The notes under the pieces: generated by a model | Databases searched by the model: none | Seen by the model: the letters and a program-made list of their open reading frames with translations, nothing else | What the model was told of the DNA's origin: nothing | Position numbers and translations under genes: made by a program | Part shown: piece by piece, positions 44,759-56,146 of the stretch | Layout: each line of letters starts with the position of its first letter | How positions within the stretch are numbered: position 1 is the first letter of the stretch | Source of the DNA: Tuctoria greenei | Taxonomy: Eukaryota; Streptophyta; Magnoliopsida; Poales; Poaceae | Assembly (NCBI GenBank): GCA_036927565.1 | Contig: JAYESD010000004.1 | Coordinates: 67,640,933-67,704,932, forward strand | DNA: 64,000 nucleotides | Direction: 5' to 3'

Positions 44759-45737
44759 GATGAATGCATTGGCAACACCATTTAAAATCCGAACATTGGC
44801 TTATTCACATAAAAGTTTTGAAGGCAATTTCTCCCCCTTTGTAAATCAAAAGTAAAATGAGAAGAAAATCCAAAAAATATCCCATATTATCTCTCCCCCT
44901 TTATTATCTCTCCTTATGCACATATTTTCTTTCTCTTCATACTTATCTCTCCCCCTTTGACAATGTATTCAGCAAGGTAAAAGAGAAATTTTAATTGTTA
45001 TGAGCATATTATAACATATACATATAAAACAAAGCTCATCCAAGTCATACTATCAAGTAACTTACACTATCCCATCAATGAGATACATAAAGTAGTGTAA
45101 GCCATGCTAGAGATCATATGTAATTTTCAATTTAAGCAAGTCATGATCTCACAAACTTAACTATTTCATAACTTGAAAGCATGACACTAGTTGCTGCATT
45201 TTATTAGTTTTCAAAACACAAATTTAGATCATGTGATATTTGCAAGAGATTATATGCGCATCTGCCTTACTCTAACCAACCAAGCCAAGCCTATGTCATT
45301 TGACAATCAGAAGCTTAAGGACATGGTTTTAGTCATACACAACTTCTTCCAAGTTCATATCTAAGTGCAATGACAAGACATCTCAAAAGAAGAAGTGCGA
45401 TGCATGCATATTCTCTTGATCTTTTCTCAATCTATATTTGTTCATAAAAACTCAACATGTGAGTTGATTACTTGATTAATTCTTTATGATTAAAAGCACT
45501 TGTGAACATGTAACAAGTTCAAAACAGCAAGAAAGTTCGACCATGACAAGTTTTAGTGTAAGTAATTATTCCAATTACTAGACATGGCAAAAACTACAAA
45601 ATGTATAACACGAGTAATGTAGTAAGAACTTTCAGCATGTAAAAGCAATCACAAAGTCATATATGTATGAAATACTATGCTCATATTATTTTAATTTCAG
45701 ATTCACACATAGACTTCCCAAGTTTCAAAACTCCCCC
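44759..45737 (-). other. Copia-B region between pol and 3' LTR
   Basis: About 1 kb, AT-rich, without an ORF of note; no envelope-like gene seen. Contains further polypurine tracts on the element strand (AAAGGGGGAGA-like) at about 44,828-44,840, 44,895 and 44,955, and GAGGGGGAG just after the pol stop (about 45,730). Confidence 0.7.
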
Positions 45738-48700
45738 TCAATTTAAGCCATGAGGATGCATAACCCCTATTTCACTACGAATGTAACAAAAACGAGTGAA
45801 ATCCAAAGGTTTTGTAAAAATGTCAGCCAATTGTTGTTCGGTATCTACATGGTGAAGCACAATGTTTCCTTTTTCAACATTATCTCGGAGAAAGTGATAC
45901 CTAATGTCAATGTGCTTAGTTCTAGAATGTTGTGCGGGGTTTTTAGCAATGCAAATGGCACTAGTGTTATCACAAAAAAGTGGAACACTATCTAGATCAA
46001 ACCCATAGTCCTTAAGTGTTTGAACAATCCAAAGAATTTGCGAGCAAGCACTAGCAGCAGCTACATATTCAGATTCGGCTGTGGATTGTGCAACTGAATT
46101 TTGTTTTCTAGAGGACCAAGCAAAAAGAGAATTACCAAGAAAATGACAAGAACCGGAAGTACTTTTCCTATCAATCCTACAACCCCCAAAATCAGCATCC
46201 GAAAAAGCTTTCATAGTAACAGTTGAGGAAGAAGGAAGAAAAATGCCAAATTCTTGAGTTCCATGTAAATACCTGAGAATCCTTTTGACGGCTTGATGAT
46301 GTGAAACACGTGGGGAGGCTTGAAACCGTGCACAAAGACATACGTTGAATTGTATGTCCGGTCTTGATGCTGTGAGGTACAAAAGTGATCCGATCATGCT
46401 TCTATATTCTTTTTGATCCACGGGTTCACCATCTTCATCAAGTTCAAGTGTTGTTGCTGTTCCCATTGGTGTCCGAAGAGGCTTTCTTTTGTCCATGTTG
46501 AAGCGCCTTAGGAGGTCTTTGGTATACTTCGTTTGATGCACAAAGGTACCCTCCTTGGTTTGCTTGATTTGCAGCCCCAAAAAGTAAGCGAGTCCACCCA
46601 TCATACTCATTTCAAATTCGGAACTCATCATTGCTGAAAACTTGGACACAAGATCATGATAAGCACAACCAAATATAATATCATCCACATACACTTGAAT
46701 GAATAATGAGTCATTGCCATGCTTAAGCACAAAAAGAGTTTTATCAACCTTGCCCATGGTAAACCTCTTTTCAAGTAAGAATGTTTTTAACCTATCATAC
46801 CATGCTCTAGGGGCTTGTTTAAGACCGTATAAGGCTTTGGACAGTTTGTAAACATGATTAGGAAAATCTGGATTTTCAAAACCTGGTGGTTGTTTGACAT
46901 AAACCTCCTCATCTATGTAGCCATTAAGAAAAGCACTTTTAACATCCATTTGATATAGCTTAAAACCTTTATATGCTGCAAAAGCTAACAAAATTCTTAT
47001 GGCTTCTAATCTAGCGACAGGAGCAAAAGTTTCATCAAAATCTAGACCTTCAACTTGAGTGAAACCCTGAGCAACCAACCTAGCCTTATTCCTAACCACA
47101 ACCCCATCCTCACTTTGTTTATTTTTAAATACCCATTTAGTTCCAATTAAAGTGTGACCTTGAGGTGGAGGTACTAGTTTCCAAACATTATTTCTTTCAA
47201 AATTTTCTAACTCTTCTTGCATGGCAATAATCCAAGATTCATTAGTGAGTGTGTGTGATATATCTTTGGGTTCAAAAGAAGCAACAAAAGCAGAATGAGC
47301 ATGAGAGTTTGGATCGCAAAACCTGGACCGTGTGACTCGTTCGTGCAAGCTTCCAATCATCTGTTGTGGGGGATGATCTTTGTGAAAATATAGGGGAACA
47401 GATGTCTCACAAGCTTCTTCTTCATTAGGTTCATCGTAGATTGATGAGCTTGTGACTTGTGGACGATCAGGACCAGCATAGGTGATAGCCGGAGCTTGTT
47501 CAATGTCTAGAGCTGGACACGTGTCAACTTCAGAACTACCAGGCAGTATCACCGGTTCTTCTTCATCTTCGAAAATACCCTCCCCCTGAGGATACGGATC
47601 CGGTCCTTCAACACCGGAGCTAGTACCTGGGCTAGCTTCATCAAAAGACACTTCACAAGTCTCCACAATTTTGTTAGTGTCAAGTAAAAGAACACGGTAG
47701 CCTCTAGTATGAGATGGATAATCAAGAAACATGCCATCAATGGATCTAGGTTCAAATTTATCAAGATTACCATGTTTCTTAACAAAACATTTGCAACCAA
47801 AGACCCGAAAGTGTGTAACACTAGGCATATGTCCAAACCGGAGCTCATATGGTGTTTTACCTAGCTTAGCACGCAAGAAAACACGATTTGAGACATAACA
47901 AGCAGTTGCTAACGCACCAGCCCAAAATTTCCTAGGAGTTTGATATTCATCAAGCATAGTCCTAGCCATCTCAACAAAGGTTCTGTTCTTTCTTTCTACA
48001 ACACTGTTTTGTTGAGGTACATATGGTGAAGAAAGTTGATGATCTATTCCATTTCCAGCACAAAAGTGATCAAAAGATTGATTTTTAAATTCAGTTCCGT
48101 TATCACTTCTAATTGCTTTTAATGATCCTGGGTGATCAATTGATAATCTAAGAAATAAAGTTCTAAAGTGACTAAAAACTTCATTCTTAGACGCCATAAA
48201 GTAAACCCAAGAGTATCTAGAATAATCATCAACAATAACAAGAACATACCATTTACCTCCGAAGGATTGAACACGTGAAGGTCCTACGGTGTCAAGATGC
48301 AAAAGTTGACATGGTTCAGTTGTCATGATCATTGTGAGAGGAGTATGTGAACCTACAACCATCTTAGCATGTCTACAAGAAGAGCACACAATTTCTTTGT
48401 CCCCTTTAAGCTTAGGTAGCCCACGTATGCGATCAAGAGCACTAACACGCATTAGGTGATCAAAGACTACGTGCCAAGTATACGATGCCAAAAATATAAG
48501 TCCTTTGAATCATTAGCAACTAGAAACCTATGCTTAGAGAAAGACATATCAAAATCAGCTTTAAAAACTCTTCCAAACCGTGACATGTTAAAAATAAGCT
48601 CACTATTTGAACTTACAACTTTGCAGCAGTTTTTATTGAAAATAATTTCCAGATTTTCATCTAGCAATCGTGAAACAGAAAGCAAGTTGTATTTCAAATT

Positions 48701-48913
48701 TTTGACAAGTGCCACATCCTTCAAAGTGTAGTGATCATTTACTCTAACCGAACCCTTAGCAATTATAGGAGTTGAAGAATTATCGGCAAAAGTAACATTT
48801 TCTACACGTGACACAAAAGAGAGGGAGGAGAACCAATCTTTGTTACCGGTCATGTGGCGTGAGCAACCTGAATCAACAATCCAAATGTTCTCCTTCCTCA
48901 AACGTGTAACCTA
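45738..48913 (-). pseudogene. pol: Copia-B pol: protease, integrase, RT, RNase H (one frameshift)
   Basis: Follows an in-frame TAG at 48911-48913. Protease motif WIVDSGCSRHMTG at about 48,887-48,845. One base is missing near 48,470, within the integrase zinc-finger region; downstream the frame is open for about 900 codons to the TGA at 45,738. Integrase core: HLDTVGPS, RSDNGTEF, VVERKNRT (D, D, E). RT: WIAMQEELENFERNNVWKL, VDKTLF, catalytic YVDDIIFG (Asp pair 46680-46685). RNase H: SDADFGGCRIDRKSTSG and SVAQSTAESEYVAAA. Ends HPHGLN. Copia order. Nearly intact; repair of one base and readthrough or loss of upstream stops would be needed for a full product. Confidence 0.93.
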
Positions 48914-51165
48914 CATAAAAGCACAATACGTCGATGACTCAATACTGGGGTTAGTCAAAAGGCATTTAGGAATCTAGTACTGAGTCACACGACGTGCAAC
49001 AGGAGAAACACGCGAAAGCTGAGACAAAACAGCAGGTTTATGAGTCAAAGTTTGAGATTTTTTATTCTTGACTACTGACCTATAAGGTGTTACTTGTGTA
49101 GCACAAAAATCAGTAGCTCCGGAGGCAAAAACAGAAGGTCCGGAGGTAAACTTTGAATGTTCTTGACTCAAAACAGCAGGTTGTATATTCGGTTCAATGT
49201 CTGCAGCAAATTTTGCATGAAAGTTATGAGATCTAGCAACCATTCTTTCCCTTTTCTGTTGTTTAGCTAGTCTATAACAAAAATCTATGACATGACCATC
49301 TCTACCACAGAAGGTACAATGAAATTTAACTCTGTGTTCATGTCTAGATGAGCAAGCAATATTTTTATTTGAACCCGAATGAGGCAACACTCCTGCAGAT
49401 TTGAAAACCACTCCTTTTTGTTTAGGAACTGTTTGAATCAAACCACATCCTAATGACTTTACAATTTTAGGTGGATGTGCCTTAGCATGAGCATGAGAAT
49501 CAAAACCTAAACTAGTTTTATCATTGCAAGACTTGGAAGAATTCAGCAGTAAGTTTAGGTTATTATTCTCATTATAAATCCGATCTAATGTCCTATGCAT
49601 GTCATCAAGTTTATTGGACAGATCAAGGCAATTTTCACATGAAGTTTTTCCTTTTAGTTTGCAATTGGAACAAAATTTAACTTCATGAGAACGTAAAGCA
49701 TTGTTCAATATAGAAATTTCATTCAAAGCATCCTGTAGTTTCTTATCAAGATCATCACAAGTAGAACAATGCAAATCAATTGTAGAACAGCTAGCATCTT
49801 TCAAGTTTTTATCCTTAAGTGCAGCAAGCTCTTTGTTCTTTTCAATTTCCAACTCAAGTTTATCAAGTGTGGAGGTATGCGCACTTCTTAATGAGGACAA
49901 TTGTTAATATATTAAATCACATGAGGAACATGCATCATCACTAGGAATCAAAGTTTTTAAACGGTTGATTTCAGATTCTAGTGATTCAATTTTAGCAGCA
50001 CTATCCCTAAGCTTTTTGTCCTTTTTCTTAACAATAATAGTGGCACGAGAAATAGCATCACACATTTCTTCACAAGTAGGACATACCTCTTCATTGTCGC
50101 TGTTGTGTTCTGCCTCCTCCATACTTAATCTTGACTTGCCCGCCATGAAGCACAAGTTTTCCAAATCATCTTCATCTTCATCACTTCCAATGTCCATGTC
50201 GCTTGAACTGAACTCTTGAAGCACGGTGATGAGACTGTTGATCATCTTGCGTCCTATGGTACCTTTCTTCTTCTTGTTGGAATTTCCAGAGGAGGTCCGA
50301 ACCTTGCTTTGTTTTTCTTCCCGGGTGGTCGGACCTGAAAGGTTAGGGCATTCTGTACGAAAGTGTCCTGTTTTACCACATTCAAAATAGCGTTGAGGTC
50401 CGGAGCTTCCTCTCCTTCTAGTTCTCACATTTTGCAATGCTTTTGAGAATCTATTAGAGATGAGTGCCAACTCCTCTTTTGGAAATTCTTCGATCTGCTC
50501 CAGGGTTAGTGAGGACAACAAAGCAAGAGTATTGCAAGATGATGATTGGCCGGAGCTAGACATATCATGTTGTGAAACAAATGCAATATACTTATTGGGG
50601 TTCTTACGTGAGATTATGTCAATTTCATGAGTTTTTAACATGGAATATAGCACATCTAAAGTATGTGAACTCATGACAGTAGATTCACGAATAGATGTGA
50701 CTTTCATCTCCCAAATTGACATATCTAATGCACTTAGCAATTGCCTAGCATTTTCAGCATCTGAAAAATTAACATTGACACTACGCAAGTTGCTGAGAAT
50801 CTTTGCATCTCGAAGCGCATGTATTCTTTCTTGAACATGTCTTGCCTTACCTCTTTGCTCGTGTTGGATCCTTCGTGGTAGTCACAAAGTGCTTTCCACA
50901 CATCGTACGCAGATCGGAGGTGTGCAACACGGTCGAAGTCGCTTTGTGTTAATCCTTGTATGATCAAGTTCCGAGCCTTGTTGTTGTTGTCGACATCTCT
51001 CAAATTTGTAGCTGTAACTTGATCGTTTAATGGCACTTCGTAAGGCTTGTATAGCTTCTCCCATATTGCAAAGCCTTGTGCCTGGATGAAAGCCTCCATG
51101 CGTGCCTTCCAAACCTGAAAATCAATACCAGCGAACACACAAGGTTTGGCAGAGTACTTCTCCAT
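48914..51165 (-). pseudogene. gag: Copia-B gag
   Basis: ATG at 51165, 49 bases from the PBS. N-terminal core as in Copia-A. A deletion of about 40 bases at about 50,805 removes residues found in Copia-A and shifts the frame. A TAA at 49904-49906 replaces a Glu codon. The first zinc knuckle has Tyr in place of its first Cys (YFECGKTGHF); the second (CTFCGRDGHVIDFC) is intact. The final part (49,900 onward) is in the same frame as pol and is separated from it by a private TAG (Trp codon in Copia-A) and the TAG at 48911-48913 shared with Copia-A. Confidence 0.9.
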
Positions 51166-51213
51166 GATGATTAGTCAAAAACACGTGCAAATCACAACGA
51201 TTAGAGCAATGTG

Positions 51214-51225
51214 GCTCTGATACCA
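51214..51225 (-). promoter_or_regulatory. Primer-binding site of Copia-B
   Basis: GCTCTGATACCA on the + strand, i.e. TGGTATCAGAGC on the element strand, adjacent to the LTR start at 51228. Confidence 0.92.
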
Positions 51226-51227
51226 AT

Positions 51228-51381
51228 TGTAGGATCGAAGAGCACGTGAAAAGCTACTAGAGGGGGCATGAATGGTAGATTTAAAAATCTTACGCAGCAG
51301 AAACAATTAAACCCCAAACCCTTTCGGTAGAAAAACGATCTGTTAAAGAAATCATGTGTGAGACTAATCTAAACGTGTTTC
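51228..51381 (-). repeat. Copia-B 5' LTR, PBS-proximal part
   Basis: Starts TGTAGGATCGAAGAGC like the LTR copy at 42885 and runs to AAACGTGTTTC, where element E is inserted. Confidence 0.93.
51377..51381. other. Target site duplication of element E, left copy (GTTTC)
   Basis: Exact match to 56142-56146; the undisturbed LTR at about 43,032 reads GTGTTTCACCATGAC once. Confidence 0.95.
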
Positions 51382-52512
51382 TGGTGAGATCATGCATATT
51401 ATTATTGCACCTACAAACATGACACAATGTTTATTTGTTTTGGATCCTTGCTCAAGTGAATGTGCACACTTATTTGATGGACAAGATCAAGATGGCGCAC
51501 TATGTCGTCCACAACTTTGGCCTCCTCCATTCATGCATACAAGAAGATTTGATGGCGTTGCACATTTGGACCAACATATGAGAGGAGATGAACTTGAGCC
51601 GAGGACGACTCCAATTCAAGAAGGGGAGGATGATGAGGACATCACTTCTATGGATACAAACAACACTCCATTGAACATACAAGATGCAATCAATAGAGTT
51701 CATACACAACAATTAATTTTAGAGGTGAACTCGTTCTTATATATTTCCTTATATGTTTTTGAGCATAGATTGCTACTTAATGATTTATTTGTGATTAGGA
51801 TCAATGGAGAGGTTCAAGGAGTACTTGGAGGGAGTATTAGGGACGTGGAAGACCAGAGAATTCGTTCAAAGAAGTATCCAACTCGGAGTCCAGGAGCAGT
51901 ATGCACTAAAGCGGACGTCCACGACGCATACGAACTCCGTTTTGGACGTTCTATATATGCACGGAAAGGGGAGAGGATAACCTTTCCAATGGCGCCGGTC
52001 CCATGTCAAAATACGTTGGGAGTCGACGGGAATCGTCGAAACAAAATCAAGTACAGAATCTGTCAGGGTGCTGCGCCACCTTATTGGGCCATTGGGCCTT
52101 GTATCAAGTCTAAGTCCATTATTTTTGTGTCTTAGGGTTAGGTCACGACACTAACACCCCCTTGTACGTCCACCCACCTATATATACTCCATGGTAGCCG
52201 CCATAGACAATTGGGTTTTGCTTAGATTTATAATATTGCCGTTCTATGGTTTGTGAAACCCCAACTTCACGATTTTAGATCGTGTCTTCTACGTTCTTGC
52301 TTGTGTACTCGGTTGAACTTGCAGGGATTAGCCTTCTTGGCGAGGTCAATCGTGTGAAGCATGGTTGATAACCAATGGAGCGGTGGTGTAGTGATTGCAG
52401 GGGTTCTTCGTGTTCTACTCGAGAGCCTCGGATCATCAACGTCGAGATCTCCACATCAATCGACCTATCCATTACCTATCGGAAGATCGGGACTCATCAA
52501 TTTTTCCTATCA
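51382..52512 (+). repeat. Element E 5' LTR, with an internal ORF
   Basis: 1131 bp, ends TGGTGAGATC...CCTATCA. TATA box TATATATA at 52179-52186. An ORF of 247 codons (51392-52135) covers two thirds of the LTR upstream of the TATA box; it is also open in the other LTR but with many amino-acid changes. It may be the fossil of the C-terminal part of an ancestral polyprotein taken into the LTR; I recognise no domain. Confidence 0.92.
52179..52186 (+). promoter_or_regulatory. TATA box of element E 5' LTR
   Basis: TATATATA in CACCTATATATACTCC, kept in the 3' LTR at 55808-55815. Confidence 0.7.
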
Positions 52513-52514
52513 AT

Positions 52515-52527
52515 TGGTATCAGAGCC
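52515..52527 (+). promoter_or_regulatory. Primer-binding site of element E
   Basis: TGGTATCAGAGCC, two bases after the 5' LTR. Confidence 0.92.
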
Positions 52528-53714
52528 AAGTTGCCCGTTAGATAATTCATCTATACATTATATTAGTTTTGTTTTTCATACCTAGAGTCCACAAAAAAAG
52601 CCACAAAGAAACTTGCAGTTTAGTAGATCTGTTCATTACTTTGTCCAAACCACATTGAGCCTTTGCAACTTTGTTATTCAGTTTGGTTTTGTTGAGTTTG
52701 TGTCCGTGGTTGAGTCATATTGCTGGTTTAGAAAGTGTTTTTGGTCTTAGTTTGAGTTTTGCATTGTGTGATTCATCCTTTTGAATCACGTCATCACGTC
52801 CAGATTAGATTCATCTCTGTCCAGTTTGGTATTTTCATCATATCTCACACGTACGAACTCGGATTTTGGTATTCTTGTACTTTATGGAAAGATTAAGAAG
52901 TGCTCTATAACTTTCATATTCATCATTTGCCCAGAAAATATAGTTATCGTTGTCTAAATTGCATTGGATCCGAATCTGTTATTGACCTAAAAATTCTGAA
53001 CAGTCTGTATTTCGGGGGCAATATCTAATATTGTTATTTTTCAAAATAGGTCTTCCATATATTGAAATTAAAGACAAGAGATATATCTACAATCTTGCTG
53101 TTCTAAGTTTTCCAATTTAGAGCCTATAAGTGTGCCTATTTGTCCTTGGAAGATTGAGCAGAAAATATGCGACAGACACACAAGATATCTTAGATTGATT
53201 TTCATTATATTCTTCCCTTGCAGCACAACCTGAAAAAAAAAAGAAAAAAGAAAAAGGCAAGTGCAAAACAAGAAAGAAAAGCCGCACAAAAAAAAGAGGA
53301 AAAAAACAACAACAAAAACAGAAGTGCTTGCATTCTTTGTGTCATCTAGTTTTGTCTCATGTCTTACTAGCTTGAACTACTAGGAACACATTTAGGCCAG
53401 CAACTTTGACAAATACTTTGGACACTTATTCAACTTTACTATCTGATTTCATTGTTGCTAACCCTCGATACATAGAAAGTGCCATCCAAGCTACACCTTA
53501 CTCTTGAGCAGAATCGATACACCTTTGCAATCATCCCACGCTTCATTGGTTTCTTCATACCGTCCACCGTTTGCCACCTGCAGTGTCGGTAAGAACACTT
53601 GTAAGAGCGTGGTAAGATGCTTGAGAGTGTGTGATTCCACTTCCCCTTTGCCATTATCCTTTGTAGTTGATAGGGATAACATATTTTTTTGTTGTCTTCT
53701 ATTTGCTACTAACA
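52528..53714 (+). other. Element E leader
   Basis: About 1.2 kb, T-rich then a strongly A-rich tract (about 53,232-53,330, AAAAAAGAAAAAG-like with AACAACAAC). No ORF of note. It separates the PBS from the gag-like ORF and may hold packaging signals, which I cannot verify. Confidence 0.6.
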
Positions 53715-54881
53715 ATGTCAGGTAAAAGCAAGAATCATGCATTATATGCTGAGATGATGGATATGATGAAGACGGCGATGGAGTTGCTCACTAAAAATCA
53801 AACGTCAACCAAGGTTTCACATGACGTTCAGACCACCTTTACAACTCCTTCAACAATAAGTAATTACATTCTTCCATCTTTTCCTTCTTTTGATGGTCTT
53901 GGTTATGATGAATATATTGCTTGGGAAATAGAGTTGGATAAAATTTTTGGAAAATGTCATATGTGTGAGAGGAGGAAGATTAGAAATATTGCAAGTGCAT
54001 TAGTACGTTGTGCATTAACTTTGTGGAACAATTTAAATGATTTAGAAAAACCTCGAACATGGAAAGATATGAAAATTCTTATGCGAGAAACATTTACTAG
54101 TGTATCCAATTGCAAAGATGAAATACATGAGCTTGAGAAGAATTTTCTTGTTGTACCTCCTCCTATGCCTAACCTTTTGCAGGAACAAGAACCTATAATT
54201 GTAGAAAATCCAAAAGCGAATGAGGTGTTCAACAACTCCTATGAAAATTCATATCTATCAATTCATATTTCACCCTCAATTACTGCTGAAAATGAGAATA
54301 AAGGTAACGAATATCACAACACACTTGTTGAAGGTGAGATGTTTTTGGATGTTCTGAACTTTTTCACCAATCATGCTATTGTCGAGGAGCGACTAGTGGA
54401 ATCTTTTATTGATACACCATTGCCACATGTTGATTTTCCTGCTGATCCTCCTGTTAAAAATGAGTTGTGTGCTAATAATTATATTGTACCTATGCTAGAA
54501 CAACTGAATGAATTTGATACCTTATCACCCACATGTGCTGAAATTAAGAATTTGATTCCAATTACTTGTGAAAGGGATGAGCTGAAATTGTTATCTTCTC
54601 TAAATACTTTGGGCTATATTGAATTTGACACTCATTGTGATCTAGATATCGTAGAGAAGATAGTATTTTCTCAATCTGAATCGCCTTTATTAAGTAGATA
54701 TATTTTTCATGCTATAGGCAAATATGAACATAGTGGTATGTTTATGGTGCATAAAGTTTACATATGTTCAAATGAGGAAGCTCCTTTTGTGCTGCAACAA
54801 TATGGTGAAATGAATGGATGCACTAACACTAAAAATGTATTGTCAAATTTTTCTAGCATTTTTTTATTGCAGCAAGGATAA
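53715..54881 (+). CDS. gag: Element E gag-like protein
   Basis: 388 codons from the ATG at 53715 (MSGKSKNHALYAEMM), chosen over an in-frame ATG 48 bases upstream because it follows AACA, and the upstream extension is a hydrophobic stretch not typical of gag. Residues about 50-140 resemble the Ty3/gypsy gag core (PSFPSFDGLGYDEYIAWEIE; KIRNIASALV; LTLWNNL; FTSVSN). The rest is acidic and hydrophobic and not recognisable. There is no zinc knuckle and no protease. It is fully open, unlike most frames in the window. If expressed it could assemble into particles or co-assemble with another element's gag. A weaker reading is that it is simply a remnant kept open by youth. Confidence 0.72.
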   Translation: MSGKSKNHALYAEMMDMMKTAMELLTKNQTSTKVSHDVQTTFTTPSTISNYILPSFPSFDGLGYDEYIAWEIELDKIFGKCHMCERRKIRNIASALVRCALTLWNNLNDLEKPRTWKDMKILMRETFTSVSNCKDEIHELEKNFLVVPPPMPNLLQEQEPIIVENPKANEVFNNSYENSYLSIHISPSITAENENKGNEYHNTLVEGEMFLDVLNFFTNHAIVEERLVESFIDTPLPHVDFPADPPVKNELCANNYIVPMLEQLNEFDTLSPTCAEIKNLIPITCERDELKLLSSLNTLGYIEFDTHCDLDIVEKIVFSQSESPLLSRYIFHAIGKYEHSGMFMVHKVYICSNEEAPFVLQQYGEMNGCTNTKNVLSNFSSIFLLQQG

Positions 54882-54996
54882 CAAATAAAAAACAAGCATT
54901 GTTCGTTGCGGTTGTGCAATATGGACAGTGTTCATTCTACCCCCAAGGCAATCTTTTTTTCCTGGACATACGAGCAAGCCGAGGACGGCTTGTCAT

Positions 54997-55010
54997 AAAG
55001 AAGGGGAGAA
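54997..55010 (+). promoter_or_regulatory. Polypurine tract of element E
   Basis: AAAGAAGGGGAGAA directly before the 3' LTR start TGATGAGATC. Confidence 0.88.
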
Positions 55011-56141
55011 TGATGAGATCATGCATATTATTATTGCACCTACAAACATGACACAATGTTTATTTGTTTTGGATCCTGGCTCAAGTGAATGTGCACACTT
55101 ATTTGATGGACAAGATCAAGATGGCGCACTATGTCGTCCACCACCTTGGCCTCCTCCATTCATGCATACAAGAAGATTTGATGGCGTTGCACATTTGGAC
55201 CAACATATGAGAGGAGATGAACTTGAGCCGAGGATGACTCCAATTCAAGAAGGGGAGGATGATGAGGACATCACTTCTATGGATACAAACAACACTCCAT
55301 TGAACATACAAGATGCAATCAATAGAGTTCATACACAACAATTAATTTCAGAGGTGAACTCGTTCTTATATATTTCCTTATATGTTTTTGAGCATAGATT
55401 GCTACTTAATGATTTATTTGTGATTAGGATCAATGGAGAGGTTCAAGGAGTACTTGGAGGGAGTATTAGGGACGTGGAAGACCAGAGAATTCGTTCAAAG
55501 AAGTATCCAACTCGGAGTCCAGGAGCAGTATGCACTAAAATGGACGCCCAGGACGCATACGAACTCCGTTTTGGACGTTCTACATATGCACGAAAAGGGG
55601 AGAGGATATCCTTTCGAATGGCGCTGGTCCCATGTCAAAATACGTTGGGAGTCGACGGGAATCGTCGAAACAAAATCAAGTACAGAATCTGTCAGGGTGC
55701 TGCGCCACCTTATTGGGTCATTGGGCCTTGTATCAAGTCTAAGTCCATTATTTTTGTGTCTTAGGGTTAGGTCACGACCCTAACACCCCCTTGTACGTCC
55801 ACCCACCTATATATACTCCATGGTAGCCGCCATAGACAATTGGGTTTTGCTTAGATTTATAATATCGCCGTTCTAGGGTTTGTGAAACCCCAACTTCATG
55901 ATTTTAGATCGTGTCTTCTATGTTCTTGCTTGTGTTCTCGGTTGCACTTGCAGGGATTAGCCTTCTTGGCGAGGTCAATCATGTGAAGCACGGTTGATAA
56001 CCAACGGAGCGGTGGTGTAGTGATTGCAGGTGTTGTCCGTGTTCTACTCGAGAGCCTCGGATCATCAACGTCGAGATCTCTACATCAATCGACCTATCCA
56101 TTACCTATCAGAAGATCGGGACTCATCAATTTTTCCTATCA
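55011..56141 (+). repeat. Element E 3' LTR
   Basis: Same length as the 5' LTR. The internal frame is open through 55764; with read-in from the interior the frame begins at 54928. TATA at 55808-55815. Confidence 0.92.
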
Positions 56142-56146
56142 GTTTC
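56142..56146. other. Target site duplication of element E, right copy (GTTTC)
   Basis: Repeats 51377-51381; the Copia-B LTR resumes at once with ACCATGAC. Confidence 0.95.

Larger units (their letters stand above)
51382..56141 (+). mobile_element. Element E: gag-only, non-autonomous LTR retrotransposon
   Basis: A complete 4760-bp element: two 1131-bp LTRs (51382-52512 and 55011-56141), PBS 52515-52527, leader, one ORF (53715-54881), polypurine tract 54997-55010, and a GTTTC duplication. There is no protease, RT, RNase H or integrase anywhere in the 2.5-kb interior, so it must use enzymes in trans. The ORF start resembles Ty3/gypsy gag. LTRs differ at roughly 30-40 positions by eye. It is the innermost and so the youngest insertion of this nest. 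Confidence 0.93.

Noticed and set aside
44759..45737. Envelope-like gene, expected in some SIRE elements
   Set aside because: No ORF of suitable length or membrane segment in this region or in 60868-61866.
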